DNA of 64,000 nucleotides from Burkholderia plantarii (GTDB lineage Bacteria; Pseudomonadota; Gammaproteobacteria; Burkholderiales; Burkholderiaceae): NCBI RefSeq assembly GCF_001411805.1, contig NZ_CP007213.1, positions 1,302,001 to 1,366,000 of the forward strand, read 5' to 3'. Shown piece by piece: positions 63,493 to 64,000 of this stretch (position 1 is its first letter; each line of letters starts with the position of its first letter). The notes under the pieces were generated by a model. It saw only the letters and a program-made list of their open reading frames with translations, ran no database searches and was not told where the DNA came from. The position numbers and the translations under genes were made by a program.

Positions 63493-64000
63493 TCAGAAAC
63501 GTGACGCGGCTTGCGCGCCGGACTGGCTGGCGAGATAGCTGGCCCAGCCGCCGAACTCGGTGATGTCGCGGGCATCGGCGAGCGCGTGCGGCTCGCAGAT
63601 GAAGCCCTTCACCTGGCGCCCGTCCGCGAGCGTCAGCGTGCCGATGCCGAGCGGCGTGGGAATCCCGGCGACGAAGCTGCCGAAGCCGGCGATCGACAGA
63701 TCCCAGAGTTCGACCTTGATCGAGGCGCCGCTGCGCGAGCGCGCGAGGCCCGGCTTCGGCGGCGTGGTGCCGGCGAGCGCGTAGAGGCGGTAGTCGGGCG
63801 AGGTGGTGGTGGCCTCGACGAAGCGCGCGTGGCGCGAGGTCAGCTCGTGGTTGAGCGGCATCCCGCGCAGGTGCGCGCCCACCACCGCGACGCGCACCAT
63901 GCCGGTGTCCGGCACGGCGGCGGGCCGGGGGGCAGCGGTGGCGGCGACGATCGGCAGGCCGGTGGCGCCCCGCGTCAGGCCGGTGTCCTGGTGCCACGCC
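63493..64000 (-). CDS. Allophanate hydrolase, C-terminal part (truncated by window edge)
   Basis: The last 168 codons of a gene that continues beyond the window. The visible sequence starts near AWHQDTGLTRGATGLP and includes VAVVGAHLRGMPLNHELT, TPPKPGLAR, ADGRQVKGFICEP and EFGGWASYLASQ. This is the C-terminal domain of AtzF-type allophanate hydrolases, which decarboxylates the N-carboxycarbamate made by the amidase half. A GTG at 63913-63915 is internal, not the start. The gene ends 12 bases before the urea carboxylase start, so the two are co-transcribed. Confidence 0.9.
   Translation of the reverse strand, partial: AWHQDTGLTRGATGLPIVAATAAPRPAAVPDTGMVRVAVVGAHLRGMPLNHELTSRHARFVEATTTSPDYRLYALAGTTPPKPGLARSRSGASIKVELWDLSIAGFGSFVAGIPTPLGIGTLTLADGRQVKGFICEPHALADARDITEFGGWASYLASQSGAQAASRF

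Noticed and set aside
59764..63504. Long plus-strand frame opposite urea carboxylase
   Set aside because: Antisense shadow of a well-identified 1211-residue enzyme; the product is Arg/Ala/Asp-rich and lacks any motif.

Overview
The window is about 70% G+C, densely packed, and reads as a Burkholderia chromosome segment (Betaproteobacteria). The evidence is a classical Burkholderia-type porin, a DUF4148 protein, an entericidin-like lipoprotein, a long aspartate carbamoyltransferase, fused malic enzyme/phosphotransacetylase, and a urt plus urea carboxylase/allophanate hydrolase locus. Placement near the gladioli/glumae/plantarii group is only a guess. No rRNA, tRNA, CRISPR array, intact insertion sequence or prophage was seen.

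Layout. 0.7-7 kb: housekeeping genes (sirtuin, Kef/YbaL-type antiporter, acnB, two small proteins). 7-8.4 kb: a TetR regulator divergent from a DUF4336 protein, with two matching palindromes between them. 8.5-12.6 kb: a second FtsI-type penicillin-binding protein, an aspartate carbamoyltransferase with an N-terminal helix-turn-helix, and an entericidin-like lipoprotein. 12.8-20 kb: a LysR regulator facing maeB, a LysR regulator facing a D-tartrate dehydratase, and a carotenoid oxygenase. 20.5-27 kb: a decayed ABC exporter pseudogene, an Old Yellow Enzyme with an ArsR regulator, a TPR/GT41 glycosyltransferase, a broken YXWGXW gene and a 26-bp perfect palindrome. 27.5-35 kb: porin, DUF4148 protein, CBS protein, ribA, a chemoreceptor, and an AraC regulator divergent from an SDR.

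35-53 kb is the most unusual part. At least fourteen, and probably sixteen, minus-strand genes are packed with overlaps or short gaps. They encode a nucleotidyltransferase-like protein, class III aminotransferase, SRPBCC protein, NAD-dependent reductase, membrane desaturase, two diverged dCTP-deaminase-like proteins, a PEP-synthase/rifampicin-phosphotransferase-like enzyme, two unrecognised proteins with CYTH-like features, an HPr-kinase-like and a dNMP-kinase-like protein, and several phosphatases. A PLP decarboxylase and an SMR exporter diverge from them. I know of no pathway with this composition. It looks like a biosynthetic cluster using nucleotide and phosphoryl-transfer chemistry on an amine or lipid. 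The two deaminase-like proteins have lost complementary halves of the catalytic site, which suggests an obligate heteromer.

53-64 kb is the urea-nitrogen locus, read right to left: allophanate hydrolase (cut by the window edge), urea carboxylase, a GntR regulator, then urtA-urtB-urtC-urtD-urtE. Urea taken up by UrtABCDE would be carboxylated to allophanate and hydrolysed to ammonia and CO2. A palindrome upstream of urtA is a candidate site for the GntR protein.
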